From Mesobacillus sp. AQ2 (GTDB lineage: Bacteria; Bacillota; Bacilli; Bacillales; Cytobacillaceae): a stretch of 64,000 nucleotides of DNA. Positions 16,218-25,155 of this stretch are shown here, in pieces. A program made the position numbers and the translations under genes. The DNA lies in contig NZ_CP126080.1 of NCBI RefSeq assembly GCF_030122805.1, positions 1,307,001 through 1,371,000 of the forward strand. The letters run 5' to 3'. Positions within the stretch are counted from its first letter, which is position 1. Every line of letters begins with the position of its first letter. The notes under the pieces are model-generated. The model saw nothing but the letters and a program-made list of their open reading frames with translations. It was not told the DNA's origin and did not search any database.

Positions 16218-16913
16218 TTGAAACAAATCATTGCAATGGGGGGCGGGGGATTCTCAATGGAACCGGAGAACCCGCTATTAGATTTATATATACTTGGCCA
16301 GTCAGAAAAACAGAAGCCCAAGGTTTGCTTTGTTCCTACTGCAAGCGGGGATGCGGATGGTTATATTGAGAGATTTTATACCGCTTTCCAATCACATGAA
16401 TGCATCCCTTCGCATCTATCCTTATTCAGACCGCCGTCTAGAGACCTGGAAGCCTTTGTGATGGGTCAGGACATTATATATGTCGGGGGAGGCAGCACAA
16501 AGAATCTCCTTGCGCTTTGGAAGGAATGGGAATTGGATAGCATCCTGCTCAAGGCCTGGGAGCAGGGCATCATCATGGCAGGAGTCAGTGCTGGATCGAT
16601 TTGCTGGTTTGAAGAAGGTGTGACGGATTCCTATGGAGACGGCATGGAACCGCTGAAGAGCCTTGGCTTTTTAAAAGGAAGCAATTGCCCCCATTATGAT
16701 GGAGAAGCGGAACGGCGTCCGGCTTATGAACAATTTGTCGCTTCAGGGAAGATTGCTGGCGGGTTCGCAGCCGATGATAGCGCGGCTTTGCATTTTATCG
16801 GTGAAGAACTGCTCAGGGTTGTGAGTTCAAGGACGGAGGCAAAAGCCTATCAAGTAAGTCTGGAAAATGGGAAATTCAAAGAAAGAGTGCTGGATACAAT
16901 CTATCTTGGTTAA
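16218..16913 (+). CDS. Peptidase family S51 (dipeptidase E/cyanophycinase-like)
   Basis: A 231-residue cytoplasmic serine peptidase of family S51. The nucleophile elbow is GVSAGSICW near residue 120. DIIYVGGGSTKNLL, CPHYDGE (His) and FAADDSAAL match the family. TTG at 16218 is preferred, about 10 nt after AAGGAG; a GTG three codons earlier is too close. S51 enzymes cleave Asp-X dipeptides or cyanophycin-derived dipeptides. Substrate not determined here. It stands alone between two terminators. Confidence 0.85.
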   Translation: MKQIIAMGGGGFSMEPENPLLDLYILGQSEKQKPKVCFVPTASGDADGYIERFYTAFQSHECIPSHLSLFRPPSRDLEAFVMGQDIIYVGGGSTKNLLALWKEWELDSILLKAWEQGIIMAGVSAGSICWFEEGVTDSYGDGMEPLKSLGFLKGSNCPHYDGEAERRPAYEQFVASGKIAGGFAADDSAALHFIGEELLRVVSSRTEAKAYQVSLENGKFKERVLDTIYLG

Positions 16914-16918
16914 AGCTG

Positions 16919-16951
16919 AACTGCAGTTCTCGAAAGGACTGCAGTTTTTTT
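16919..16951 (+). terminator. Terminator of S51 peptidase gene
   Basis: Nine-bp stem AACTGCAGT/ACTGCAGTT followed by a run of T residues. Confidence 0.88.
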
Positions 16952-17032
16952 GCTGCAATCGGTATAAGAACGTGCATTCGTATTTTTGGAATGGTAAAAT
17001 AAACTTAAATATGAGGGGAAAGGAATATTCCA

Positions 17033-18256
17033 ATGAAACAGGTGAAGTTTTTACATACAGCCGACCTCCATCTGGACAGCCCGATGGTCGGCCTGAGGCA
17101 TCTGCCCAAAGCCATTTTTCACCGGCTTCAGGAGAGCACTTTTAAAGCATTGAGCAATATTACGGATACAGCAATCAAACAGGAAGTGGATTTTGTTGTA
17201 ATCGCCGGGGATCTGTATGATTCTGAAGACAGGAGCATTCGCGCCCAGGCTTTTTTCCGAAATGAAATGGCCAGGCTTGGCGAAAAAGGAATCAAGGTCT
17301 TTGCGATACACGGGAACCATGACCATCTTGGATCCCGCTCGATTACAATCGATTTTCCTGACAATGTGCATTTCTTTAATGATCAGGTGGAAACAGCCGT
17401 CTTCAGCAAAGATGATGGCACACTCGTCCATTTATACGGTTTCAGCTATCCGGAGAGACATGTAATGGAACGGTGGATTGAGAAATATAAGAAGTCTGAT
17501 GGCGCTGACTTTCACATTGGGCTGCTTCATGGACATTTTGAAGGGGCCAGTGACCATGGAAAATACGCACCCTTCAGGTTAGGGGATCTTATCGGCAAAG
17601 GATATGATTACTGGGCCCTTGGCCATATTCATAAAAGAGCGGTTTTATCTGAACAGCCATATACTGTCTATCCAGGTAACCCTCAGGGACGAAATAGGAA
17701 GGAACTGGGAGACAAGGGGGCTGCGATTGTCCAATTGACAGACACAGGTTCCGAAGTTTCTTTCATTGAAAGCGCTGATGTGATCTGGGATGAACTGGTG
17801 ATTGATGCCCAGGAGGCTGTGGGATTCAATATCCTTTATGACCAATGCCTCGCAGCCATTGATGGTAAAAGAACAGAAGGAAAAGGAGTTTTGCTTGATA
17901 TCCACATAGAACGCCTTAATTCCAATCTTACAGATGTCATCGATAAAATAGCCAGTGGTGAATTGCTTGAACTGCTCCAGGAGAATGAAAAGGAAGAGGA
18001 TTCTTTTGTCTGGGTCCACAGGCTCCGGTTTTCAGAAGAACTTGTGATTGATCGTGGGAACTTGATTAAACAAAGTGATTTTTATGAGGAATTATTCAGG
18101 ACAATTGAACAGTATGGCGACTTAAATGAACCGTTGTCTCCATTATTCCGGCACAGTCAGGCACGAAGGCATCTGGATGTGTTGTCTGAAAACGAAAAAG
18201 AACAGCTGATCAAGGATGCTGAGCATCTCCTGCTCCGGCAGATGCTGGAAAAATAG
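17033..18256 (+). CDS. yhaO: SbcD/Mre11-like metallophosphoesterase YhaO
   Basis: A 407-residue calcineurin-like phosphoesterase of the Mre11/SbcD type. Metal-binding motifs are in order: TADLHLDSP (12-20), GDLYD (~62), GNHDH (~96), GLLHGHFEG (~165) and GHIHK (~203). The C-terminal 180 residues form the capping and partner-binding region. It is followed after 17 nt by yhaN, its Rad50-like partner. The pair probably processes DNA ends or stalled forks; it is distinct from the canonical sbcCD operon. Confidence 0.9.
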   Translation: MKQVKFLHTADLHLDSPMVGLRHLPKAIFHRLQESTFKALSNITDTAIKQEVDFVVIAGDLYDSEDRSIRAQAFFRNEMARLGEKGIKVFAIHGNHDHLGSRSITIDFPDNVHFFNDQVETAVFSKDDGTLVHLYGFSYPERHVMERWIEKYKKSDGADFHIGLLHGHFEGASDHGKYAPFRLGDLIGKGYDYWALGHIHKRAVLSEQPYTVYPGNPQGRNRKELGDKGAAIVQLTDTGSEVSFIESADVIWDELVIDAQEAVGFNILYDQCLAAIDGKRTEGKGVLLDIHIERLNSNLTDVIDKIASGELLELLQENEKEEDSFVWVHRLRFSEELVIDRGNLIKQSDFYEELFRTIEQYGDLNEPLSPLFRHSQARRHLDVLSENEKEQLIKDAEHLLLRQMLEK

Positions 18257-18273
18257 TGAAAGGAGGCAATGTG

Positions 18274-21200
18274 ATGAAGCTTATTGAATTGCATATATAC
18301 GGGTACGGCAAGCTTGAGGATTATGTGATCAAGTCGATGGATCGATTTGAGGTTTTTTATGGCGAAAATGAAGCTGGAAAGTCCACGATCATGTCATTCA
18401 TCCACAGTATCCTGTTCGGTTTCCCGGCCAGGCAGAGTTCAGAAATCCGCTATGAGCCGAAAAATAACCCTAAGTATGGTGGGAAGATTAAAGCCTTTTT
18501 TCCTGAAAGAGGAGTCGCGGTCATCGAAAGGGTGAAAGGAAAGGCCGCAGGGGATGTAACTGTATCGCTTGAAGATGGGACAATCGGTGGGGAAGAGCTG
18601 CTGAAGGATCTGTTGAAAAGAATGGATAAAGGCATCTTTCAGGCGATCTTTTCTTTTAATGTTCATGGACTGCAAAATATACATGCGCTGAAGGGGGAAG
18701 ATCTCGGCAGATATTTATTTTCTGCGGGAACGATTGGTACGGATAAACTCTTCAATACTGAAAGCTATCTGCTAAAGGAAATGGAGCAGCGTTTCAAACC
18801 AGGCGGGAGACGGCCTCTGTTAAATGAAAAAATGAAGGAACTGAAGGAAGTCCAGGCTTCGCTAAAAAATGCTGAGCAGCAAAATGATCAGTATTCACAG
18901 TGGGTGAAAGATAAAGAAGAACTTGAAAACAATATAGCCAGGCTCGAGGGCGAAATTGGCCGGCTGGAGCAAATAGGAGTGAAGCTGCGTGAATACAAGC
19001 GAAACGAAAAGCTTGTCATTGAAGCTGCTGCATTAGAGAGAAAAATCCAGGAGCTGGATCAATCATTTTTTCCGGAAGACGGCCTTAACCGACTTGAGAA
19101 ATTGGACGAGAAGCTTAAGCAAATCCATACAAGAATACTGACACTGAAAGAAAAACAGCAAAAGGGTCAGGCTGATTTGGAAAAAAACAGGCCGGACTTC
19201 GAACTGATTGGGATGGAAACGGAAATCAACGCCCGGGTCGAGAATCTTCCATTATATGATCAGCTAAATCAGGAAAAAAGACTGCTAGAATCAAAAGTTG
19301 AAGAAATATCCGAAGAAATCAGCTTGATTAATGACCAGCTCCATGCAGATTTCGACGAAGAAAGTATACAGGATATCAACACGAGCATTTTTATTAAGGA
19401 TGAGGTTGAAAAACTGCAACAGGCGCAACAGAGATCAAGTGATAAGAAACTGCAGCTGGAAGAAGATTTTGACGAGGAAAAACGCGCACTCGCGGAACTG
19501 GAAGAACATGCTGATACCGTAAAAGGACAATTGCTTGATGAAGTTAGGCGCAATCAGCTGATGAAAGAACTGGACCTGCTTGAAAATAGAGAGAGAATCC
19601 GTTCTGAATGGCAGCATGTCACAGACCAGATTGAAGGAGTCAAAGCCCGGGAGGCAACAGAGCAAACCAGGAATAAAAAGCAACAAAAGAATGCACGTAA
19701 GCAATCGCTCCTTCTTGGGGGAATCTTCCTCATTGTTTTAATCTGGGGAATTGCTAATGGAACTTGGCTTTTGGCTGGTGTAGGGGTTGCCGGCTTGATT
19801 TTTCTGGCGGTTGGGCTGCTCAAGTCAGCAGATGATACAGAAGGAGACCATTCTGCGGATGCAGTGTTCCTGTCAAAGTTGATTGAGCGGGAAAGGTCGT
19901 TGAAAGAAATTTTGAACAGCCAGCCGGGAGGCAATCTATTTTCAATTAAGAGCCTGTTGGCGAAGGACGAAGAAGCACAGCTTCTCCACCGCGAGCGGCA
20001 AGTTAAGATTGGGCAGCAGCAGCAACGTTTTGAAAAGGTTGTTCAGCAATTTGAAGTGTGGGAAGCAGATAACGTCTCTTTGAGCCAGAAAAAGGGCGAA
20101 TTATTGAGGCAATTCGGACTGGAAGAGATTGACGGTCCAATAAAGTTATTGGATGCTTTTCAGTTACTGGAAAAGCAAAAACAATACTTCCGTGATCGAA
20201 AGCGAACAAGAGAAAACCTGAAGAAAGTTACCCTATCATTGAAAGATATGGAAGACAGCCTTAAAGTGCTTGCTGAGCGTTTTCTGCAAAATGTCAATCT
20301 TCCTCCAGTGGAAGCAGCAGGGTTATTGAAGCGGGCTTTGCGTGAAGCATTGGAGCAGCAGACGGAATATCGTGAATTGGAAGCAAAACTGGCTGAGCTT
20401 GGAGAAGAGCTCGCTGCACTTGAAAAGGAAGAATTGATCTTAAGCGAAGAGAAGGCAGGATTATTGGCTCAGGCTGATACGGAGCGTGAGGATGAATTCA
20501 GGCTGAAAGCGAAAAATGCTGAACTGCTGAAAGGCTGGTCAGCAAGGCATGAGGATATCGTTCATCAATTGTTCGCTTCGGGCATAAGCGAAGAGGACAG
20601 GGAGAAAATCCTGACAGGCATTTCGCTTGAGGAACAAATAGAGGGAAATTCAGTGAAGCTGGAAGCGTGCAAGCGGGATCTGACGCAGCAGTTTGATTCC
20701 ATTGCTGATGTGAAGCATAAGATGAAGATAATCGAAGAGGGAGGCATATATAGCGAACTTCTCCATAAATATCGGCAGCTGCAGCATGAATTTGCTGAAG
20801 ATGCAAAGGAATGGGGAAAGTTTGCAGTCGCCGGGGACATGCTCTCGAAAACAATCGGGCGGTATAAAGAAGAACGGATGCCGAGGATGCTTGCCAAGGC
20901 AGAAAGTTTCCTATCGATTTTGACAGATGGCGTTTATGGGAAAATCATACCCCAGCCTTCTGGCAGCGGTTTTCTGATAGAAAGGGAGGATCATGCATTA
21001 TTTGAAGCGAATGAGCTAAGCCAGGCGACGGCAGAACAAGTATATGTGTCGATCAGGCTGGCACTTGCCGCTGTGCATCATGACCGTTATCCATTTCCGA
21101 TCATCATTGATGACAGCTTTGTCAATTTTGATCATAAGAGGACAGCCCGCGTGATCCAACTGCTTAGGGAAATGAGCAATCAAAACCAGATTTTGATATT

Positions 21201-21282
21201 TACATGCCATCGCCATCTTTTGGACTATTTTTCAGGTAATGAAATTGTGCATATGGGAGAAACAAGCAAAAATACAGTTTAA
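18274..21282 (+). CDS. yhaN: Rad50/SbcC-like ATPase YhaN with central membrane segment
   Basis: A 1002-residue SMC/Rad50-like protein. The N-lobe has Walker A YGENEAGKST (~residue 31). The C-lobe has the signature-like ELSQATAEQVY and Walker B IIIDDSFVNFD. Long Glu/Lys/Gln-rich coiled coils lie between. Where Rad50 has a CxxC zinc hook, residues ~477-518 instead form two hydrophobic helices (LLLGGIFLIVLIWGIANGTW then a second). Start at 18274 is chosen for AAAGGAGG 7 nt upstream. It is coupled with yhaO and followed by yhaM. Confidence 0.9.
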   Translation: MKLIELHIYGYGKLEDYVIKSMDRFEVFYGENEAGKSTIMSFIHSILFGFPARQSSEIRYEPKNNPKYGGKIKAFFPERGVAVIERVKGKAAGDVTVSLEDGTIGGEELLKDLLKRMDKGIFQAIFSFNVHGLQNIHALKGEDLGRYLFSAGTIGTDKLFNTESYLLKEMEQRFKPGGRRPLLNEKMKELKEVQASLKNAEQQNDQYSQWVKDKEELENNIARLEGEIGRLEQIGVKLREYKRNEKLVIEAAALERKIQELDQSFFPEDGLNRLEKLDEKLKQIHTRILTLKEKQQKGQADLEKNRPDFELIGMETEINARVENLPLYDQLNQEKRLLESKVEEISEEISLINDQLHADFDEESIQDINTSIFIKDEVEKLQQAQQRSSDKKLQLEEDFDEEKRALAELEEHADTVKGQLLDEVRRNQLMKELDLLENRERIRSEWQHVTDQIEGVKAREATEQTRNKKQQKNARKQSLLLGGIFLIVLIWGIANGTWLLAGVGVAGLIFLAVGLLKSADDTEGDHSADAVFLSKLIERERSLKEILNSQPGGNLFSIKSLLAKDEEAQLLHRERQVKIGQQQQRFEKVVQQFEVWEADNVSLSQKKGELLRQFGLEEIDGPIKLLDAFQLLEKQKQYFRDRKRTRENLKKVTLSLKDMEDSLKVLAERFLQNVNLPPVEAAGLLKRALREALEQQTEYRELEAKLAELGEELAALEKEELILSEEKAGLLAQADTEREDEFRLKAKNAELLKGWSARHEDIVHQLFASGISEEDREKILTGISLEEQIEGNSVKLEACKRDLTQQFDSIADVKHKMKIIEEGGIYSELLHKYRQLQHEFAEDAKEWGKFAVAGDMLSKTIGRYKEERMPRMLAKAESFLSILTDGVYGKIIPQPSGSGFLIEREDHALFEANELSQATAEQVYVSIRLALAAVHHDRYPFPIIIDDSFVNFDHKRTARVIQLLREMSNQNQILIFTCHRHLLDYFSGNEIVHMGETSKNTV

Positions 21283-21356
21283 AATAGCAGGGTCAGAGAA
21301 TCAGAACAATAGATTCTGTATGTTATACTGTTGCAGAGAGGAGAGGGCGGTTAACG

Positions 21357-22301
21357 ATGAATAAAGGAATTTTGAATCACGAAACAGGGGAACAGGTTGA
21401 GCTGTTTTTACTGGTAAAACACTCGTCAAAAGGGATTGCCAGCAATGGTAAGCCATTTTTGACACTTATCCTCCAGGACCAGAGCGGAGACATCGAGGCG
21501 AAACTATGGGATGTTTCACCGGAAGATGAAACGATGTATGCTGCCGAAAGCATTGTAAAGGTACAGGGGGACATCCAGAACTATCGGGGGCGTAATCAGC
21601 TGAAGATCAGGCAAATTCGTCCGGCTTCCGAAGCTGACTCTGTAAAACTCTCGGATTTCCTTGAAACAGCTCCTGTCAGCCAGGACGAAATGAGCAGCAA
21701 GCTTACGCAATATATTTTCGAAATGAAAAATCCAAATATCCAGAGAATCACCAGACATTTATTGAAAAAGAACATGAACGCATTCATGGAGTATCCGGCA
21801 GCGACAAAGAATCATCATGAATTTGTATCAGGTCTTGCCTACCATGTGACCTCCATGCTGGACCTAGCAAAGTCAATCGCAACACTCTACCCGAGTCTTG
21901 ATAAGGACCTTTTGTACGCTGGAGTCATCCTTCATGATCTCGGAAAAGTCATAGAGCTTTCCGGACCTATTTCAACGACATACACAGTAGAAGGCAATCT
22001 TCTCGGACATATATCGATCATGGTCAACGAAATTGGCAAGGCAGCGGATGAATTGGGGATCTCAGGTGAAGAAGTAATGATCCTTCAGCATATGGTCCTC
22101 AGTCATCACGGCAAAGCAGAATGGGGCAGTCCAAAACCTCCGATGATCAAAGAGGCGGAAATCCTGCATTATATCGATAATCTCGATGCGAAAATGAACA
22201 TGCTCGACCGAGCGCTTTCAAGGGTGAAACCAGGTGAGTTTTCTGAAAGAGTGTTTGCACTTGATAACCGGTCATTTTATAAGCCTGTATTCCATAAGTA
22301 A
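21357..22301 (+). CDS. yhaM: 3'-5' exoribonuclease YhaM
   Basis: A 314-residue nuclease. The N-terminal OB-fold ([20 protein letters not shown]) binds nucleic acid. The HD domain (residues ~160-290) carries [17 protein letters not shown] (~195) and [10 protein letters not shown]. YhaM degrades single-stranded RNA and DNA 3' to 5' with Mn or Co (known for the family) and trims mRNA 3' ends. It lies 74 nt after yhaN and may share its transcript. Confidence 0.93.
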   Translation: MNKGILNHETGEQVELFLLVKHSSKGIASNGKPFLTLILQDQSGDIEAKLWDVSPEDETMYAAESIVKVQGDIQNYRGRNQLKIRQIRPASEADSVKLSDFLETAPVSQDEMSSKLTQYIFEMKNPNIQRITRHLLKKNMNAFMEYPAATKNHHEFVSGLAYHVTSMLDLAKSIATLYPSLDKDLLYAGVILHDLGKVIELSGPISTTYTVEGNLLGHISIMVNEIGKAADELGISGEEVMILQHMVLSHHGKAEWGSPKPPMIKEAEILHYIDNLDAKMNMLDRALSRVKPGEFSERVFALDNRSFYKPVFHK

Positions 22302-22307
22302 GAATCT

Positions 22308-22341
22308 AAACCCCTGCCAAACTGTGCAGGGGTTTCTTCTT
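22308..22341 (+). terminator. Terminator of yhaONM
   Basis: Ten-bp stem AAACCCCTGC/GCAGGGGTTT, then a T/C-rich tail. Confidence 0.85.
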
Positions 22342-22401
22342 CATTGAAGGGGATAAAGGTTATAACCGTCTTTAACTATCAACGCTAATTTCTGCGGCAA
22401 T

Positions 22402-22431
22402 GGCATATTCTTAATTAAAGCCACATATGTT
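22402..22431 (+). promoter_or_regulatory. Sigma-E-like promoter of yhaL
   Basis: GGCATATT (22402-22409) fits the sigma-E -35 box very well. After 14 bp comes CATATGTT (22424-22431), an acceptable -10. yhaL is a known sporulation gene in B. subtilis. Confidence 0.6.
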
Positions 22432-22479
22432 TTCTGTAAGAGTTCAATTTGGACAACCTTTAAATGGAGGGTATGAAAA

Positions 22480-22662
22480 ATGTCAATTCCAATCTGGGTA
22501 ATAGCAGTCGCAGCAGGGATCGTATTCAGCGCGTTCATGGCGGTCAAAACAGGAAAAGAGGAAAGAGAACAAGAAATGGAAAGCATTGAACGAGAGGGCG
22601 AGCTCTATATGAAACGGCTCGAGCGGGAAAAAGAACGACGTGAAAATTCGGCAGAAGCATAA
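22480..22662 (+). CDS. yhaL: Sporulation protein YhaL
   Basis: A 60-residue single-pass membrane protein. An N-terminal helix (IPIWVIAVAAGIVFSAFMAV) is followed by a highly charged Glu/Arg/Lys cytoplasmic tail (KEEREQEMESIEREGELYMK). TGGAGGG lies upstream of the ATG. Size, topology and position between yhaM and prsA match YhaL. It has a sigma-E-like promoter of its own. Molecular role unknown. Confidence 0.85.
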   Translation: MSIPIWVIAVAAGIVFSAFMAVKTGKEEREQEMESIEREGELYMKRLEREKERRENSAEA

Positions 22663-22703
22663 AAAAGCACTGGCTCCAGAATTTCGGAGCCAGTGCTTTT
22701 TTT
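22661..22703. terminator. Bidirectional terminator between yhaL and prsA
   Basis: Long perfect stem with GCACTGGCTCC/GGAGCCAGTGC flanked by A and T runs, working in both directions. Confidence 0.92.
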
Positions 22704-22722
22704 ATGAGATCAGCCTGTCTAA

Positions 22723-23604
22723 TTATGGCTGTGTTGGTGCTTCTGCTTCAGGGAACTCTGCAGCGCCTTTAAGGTCTTTATCCTTGATCTTAACATTTGC
22801 TTTGTCAAGCTCACGCTTCAGTACTTCCTGGATTTTATTAGAGTCAAGCTGTGCTAGCTTTAGGTCATACTCTAATTTGTCCTTCATTTTATCGTATGAT
22901 TCTTTTTCTTTCTTCTCTGTGACCTTGATGATGTGGAAGCCGTGCTGTGATTTGACAGGTCCACTGATTTCATTCACGTCAAGAGCATAGGCAGCCTCTT
23001 CGAATTCAGGAACCATTTTGCCAGGTCCGAAGAACCCAAGGTCTCCGCCATTTGCAGCTGAACCAGGGTCTTGAGAATACTCCTTCGCCAGGTCTTCGAA
23101 CTTCGCGCCTTCATCGAGCTTTTTCTTGACTTCCTTAGCAGTCGCTTCATCTTTTACAAGGATGTGGCTCGCCTTGATTTCAGGCTTGTACTCCTCATAA
23201 CGTTTCTTGACCTCTGCTTCACTAACCTTTACATCTTTAAGGGCTGCTTTTTCCATAAGCAGCTGGTCTTTAAGCACTGCTTTTAACTCTTCCTCATCCT
23301 TAAGCTGGTTCTGCTGAAGTACTAGCTCAAAGTTATCTCCTAGCTCTTCTTTAAGCTCGGCCACTTTTTGTTCAACTTCTTTGTCAGTTACCTTATAGTT
23401 CTTTGAAAGAACTTTTTGGTAAAGCATTTCCTGGAGCGCTTGCTCCCCATATTTTTCCTTCATTGATTGATAAAGTTCTTCTTTAGTAATATTACCTGCT
23501 TTTGACTCAACGATTACTTCAGAAGAATCTGCATTATCATTACTGCATGCGCCTAATCCCATGACTCCGGCCGCAACCGTGAGGGAAATGATCATTTTTT
23601 TCAT
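22723..23604 (-). CDS. prsA: Foldase lipoprotein PrsA
   Basis: A 293-residue extracytoplasmic peptidyl-prolyl isomerase/chaperone that helps secreted proteins fold after translocation. The signal peptide ends with lipobox LGAC, so Cys21 is probably lipidated. The parvulin domain spans about residues 130-230 (KASHILVKDEATAKEVKKKL, SQDPGSAANGGDLGFF, QHGFHIIKV). Flanking helical segments match PrsA. The ATG at 23604 follows AGGAG. Neighbour scoC represses exoprotein genes, consistent with the B. subtilis order. Confidence 0.95.
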   Translation of the reverse strand: MKKMIISLTVAAGVMGLGACSNDNADSSEVIVESKAGNITKEELYQSMKEKYGEQALQEMLYQKVLSKNYKVTDKEVEQKVAELKEELGDNFELVLQQNQLKDEEELKAVLKDQLLMEKAALKDVKVSEAEVKKRYEEYKPEIKASHILVKDEATAKEVKKKLDEGAKFEDLAKEYSQDPGSAANGGDLGFFGPGKMVPEFEEAAYALDVNEISGPVKSQHGFHIIKVTEKKEKESYDKMKDKLEYDLKLAQLDSNKIQEVLKRELDKANVKIKDKDLKGAAEFPEAEAPTQP

Positions 23605-23794
23605 GGTGAACAACTCCTAAAAAGAAAATTCGAGTGGCCGTTTTTATCCACAAAGTCTACTATACCATATTTTTAATTTTCCACAAAAAATAAACACTGG
23701 ATTTATTTTACTATTCTGGAGGGATGGGCGGATATCTATACCGTTTGTTCACATGTGCATAGGATGTAAGGAAGAGAAAAAGGAGGTATTTGTC

Positions 23795-23875
23795 ATGGGC
23801 CACTATAATTCAGGATTTGCCTTGATAGTTGTCTTGTTCATTTTGCTGATTGTTGTTGGTGCAGCTTACCTTTAA
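23795..23875 (+). CDS. YjcZ-family membrane micropeptide 1 (26 aa)
   Basis: A 26-residue peptide beginning MGHYNSGFALIVVLFI, with AAGGAGG at good spacing. It is a short Gly-rich N-terminus followed by one hydrophobic helix (FALIVVLFILLIVVGAAYL), the pattern of YjcZ-type sporulation micropeptides. It is the first of three tandem paralogues and the least Gly-rich. Too short for usual ORF finding. Function is unknown; membrane insertion is inferred. Confidence 0.75.
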   Translation: MGHYNSGFALIVVLFILLIVVGAAYL

Positions 23876-23968
23876 ACAACAAAATGCATGGAAAGCAGGA
23901 TAACTGCCTATGCGGAAATGAACTTGCTTGAATAAGATATCATAACCACTTTGGAAGGAGGTGTTAAT

Positions 23969-24052
23969 ATGGGTGCAGGATACGGCGGCGGCTTTGCGTT
24001 AATTGTCGTGTTATTCATTCTGTTAATCATCGTGGGTGCAGCTTGGCTTTAA
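23969..24052 (+). CDS. YjcZ-family membrane micropeptide 2 (27 aa)
   Basis: A 27-residue peptide beginning MGAGYGGGFALIVVLFIL and ending VGAAWL, preceded by GGAAGGAGGTG. The GYGGGFALIVVLFILL motif is the YjcZ family signature. The 93-nt gap from the first paralogue has no terminator, so the two may share a transcript. Confidence 0.82.
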   Translation: MGAGYGGGFALIVVLFILLIIVGAAWL

Positions 24053-24066
24053 TTTCTGAGTAGAGT

Positions 24067-24095
24067 ATGGGGGTGCTCTCGTCCCCCATATTTCT
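24067..24095 (+). terminator. Hairpin between micropeptides 2 and 3
   Basis: Perfect stem ATGGGGG/CCCCCAT with an 9-nt loop and a short T-rich tail (ATTTCT). Probably a weak or attenuating terminator. Confidence 0.5.
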
Positions 24096-24143
24096 GACAC
24101 ATGTTATTAAAGCAAGTTCTTAAAGCAGAAAGGAGGAACCTCA

Positions 24144-24236
24144 ATGTCTGGAGGAGGCTTTGGATACGGCGGCGGCTTTGCATTGCTAGTTGTCTTGTTC
24201 ATTCTGTTAATCATCATCGGTGCATCTTGGCTGTAA
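24144..24236 (+). CDS. YjcZ-family membrane micropeptide 3 (30 aa)
   Basis: A 30-residue peptide beginning MSGGGFGYGGGFALLVVLFI, with AAAGGAGGAAC before the ATG. It has the longest Gly-rich head of the three and the same hydrophobic helix ending IIIGASWL. A GC-rich terminator follows. Sporulation-related by family. Confidence 0.82.
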   Translation: MSGGGFGYGGGFALLVVLFILLIIIGASWL

Positions 24237-24305
24237 GATTTGATGAGGCGATGCTTTCTGCATGCCTGATTAATAAAAATAGTCTTTGTGGAGACCGAAA
24301 ATAAA

Positions 24306-24331
24306 AAGCGGTGAGGATGTCCTCACCGCTT
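24306..24331 (+). terminator. Terminator of micropeptide cluster
   Basis: Perfect stem AAGCGGTGAGGA/TCCTCACCGCTT with a two-base loop, followed by AATTTATG. The short loop suggests a compact stem. Confidence 0.7.
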
Positions 24332-24372
24332 AATTTATGTTAATAGTATTTTATGATTTCAACTTCAAGAAA

Positions 24373-24620
24373 TGTCTAGTTCCAGCGCCTAGCACCTCGA
24401 GACGCTTGGCTAGTGTCGCCTCCTAGAAACGCAGAAACTTCAACTCCGTCGGCAGAAGCAAAAAGCGCTTCTTTGTCGGACTCTCCAGTTTCTGCGTTTC
24501 TGAACAGTCGGCTATACTTTTCGGTTTCGGTCCTGCCAATGAAGTCAAAGAACGACTTCACTGTCATGCCCTCCAGCGCTTGTCGAAGTTGACCACGGCG
24601 CTTACGCTTTTCGTATGTAG
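24373..24620. repeat. GC-rich structured intergenic repeat element
   Basis: A ~248-bp segment, more GC-rich than its surroundings, made of nested hairpins. AGAAACGCAGAAACT (24425-24439) and its exact complement (24487-24501) enclose CGGCAGAAGC...GCGCTTCT. A second hairpin is TGAAGTC/GACTTCA (24540-24558). The open frame across it is low-complexity and probably not a gene. The CAGCGCTTGTCGAAGTTGAC and GGCGCTTACGCTTTTCG parts resemble dispersed repeats I recall from Bacillaceae genomes (inference). It abuts the stop codon of the next gene. Confidence 0.6.
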
Positions 24621-24809
24621 TCACGTATACAAAATTTCAACGAAAGATGAAATAAGCAAAATTGTAACTAGGATATTGATCGTCCTGAAAATTTTAGCAT
24701 GTTTGTCTTCCGGGATTTCCTTCTGGATGCAGAGGGAATCTGTTAGCTTATTTATATAGAAAAGAATGAAGGCTGCAAAAAGGACAAACACAAATAAAAT
24801 GGAGATCAT
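24621..24809 (-). CDS. Small membrane protein, unknown
   Basis: A 62-residue protein with two predicted transmembrane helices (MISILFVFVLFAAFILFYIN and IFRTINILVTILLISSFVEI) joined by a charged loop (QKEIPEDKHAK). GGAGGG precedes the ATG at 24809. No family recognised. Its stop codon lies directly against the structured repeat. Confidence 0.6.
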   Translation of the reverse strand: MISILFVFVLFAAFILFYINKLTDSLCIQKEIPEDKHAKIFRTINILVTILLISSFVEILYT

Positions 24810-25155
24810 CGAAGAATCCCTCCTTATCAATCTTTTTATCTTAAATACAATAACAAATATTCAAGGAAAAAGATAGTTTTTTATAAAGCGGATGATTAGT
24901 AAGTTAGTGGAGGGTGAGAATGAATTTTTTAAATTCATTGCAAAGATAATATAAAGTTTGAATTTTTCGAAATGTGAGATAATGAGCATTTAAATGGAAG
25001 AACAAAAAGCGGAAGGATTCATTTTTACAACCGCTTTATAGGATGTTGTCGGCTGAAAGCGAAACCGTTTTTCAGCCAGAGGAAGTGAACAATGCTAGTG
25101 TATCTTGGAAGTAATCCCTTCCTCTATTTACGGAGCGAAACTGTGTTTGTCTATC
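24810..25155. other. Non-coding stretch between small membrane protein and scoC
   Basis: A/T-rich DNA of about 345 bp. Two inverted repeats are visible: AAAGCGG/CCGCTTT at 25006-25037 (listed as terminator) and GGCTGAAA/TTTCAGCC at 25051-25077 without a T-tract. A GGAGGGTGAGA followed by an ATG opens only a nine-codon frame. No gene is supported. Confidence 0.5.
25005..25037 (-). terminator. Terminator of scoC
   Basis: On the minus strand the stem AAAGCGG/CCGCTTT is followed by TTGTTCTT. It lies ~120 nt beyond the scoC stop, with an 18-nt loop. Confidence 0.55.

Noticed and set aside
24376..24624. 82-residue minus-strand frame
   Set aside because: It runs through a hairpin-rich repeat, lacks a ribosome site and contains mirrored segments generated by inverted repeats.
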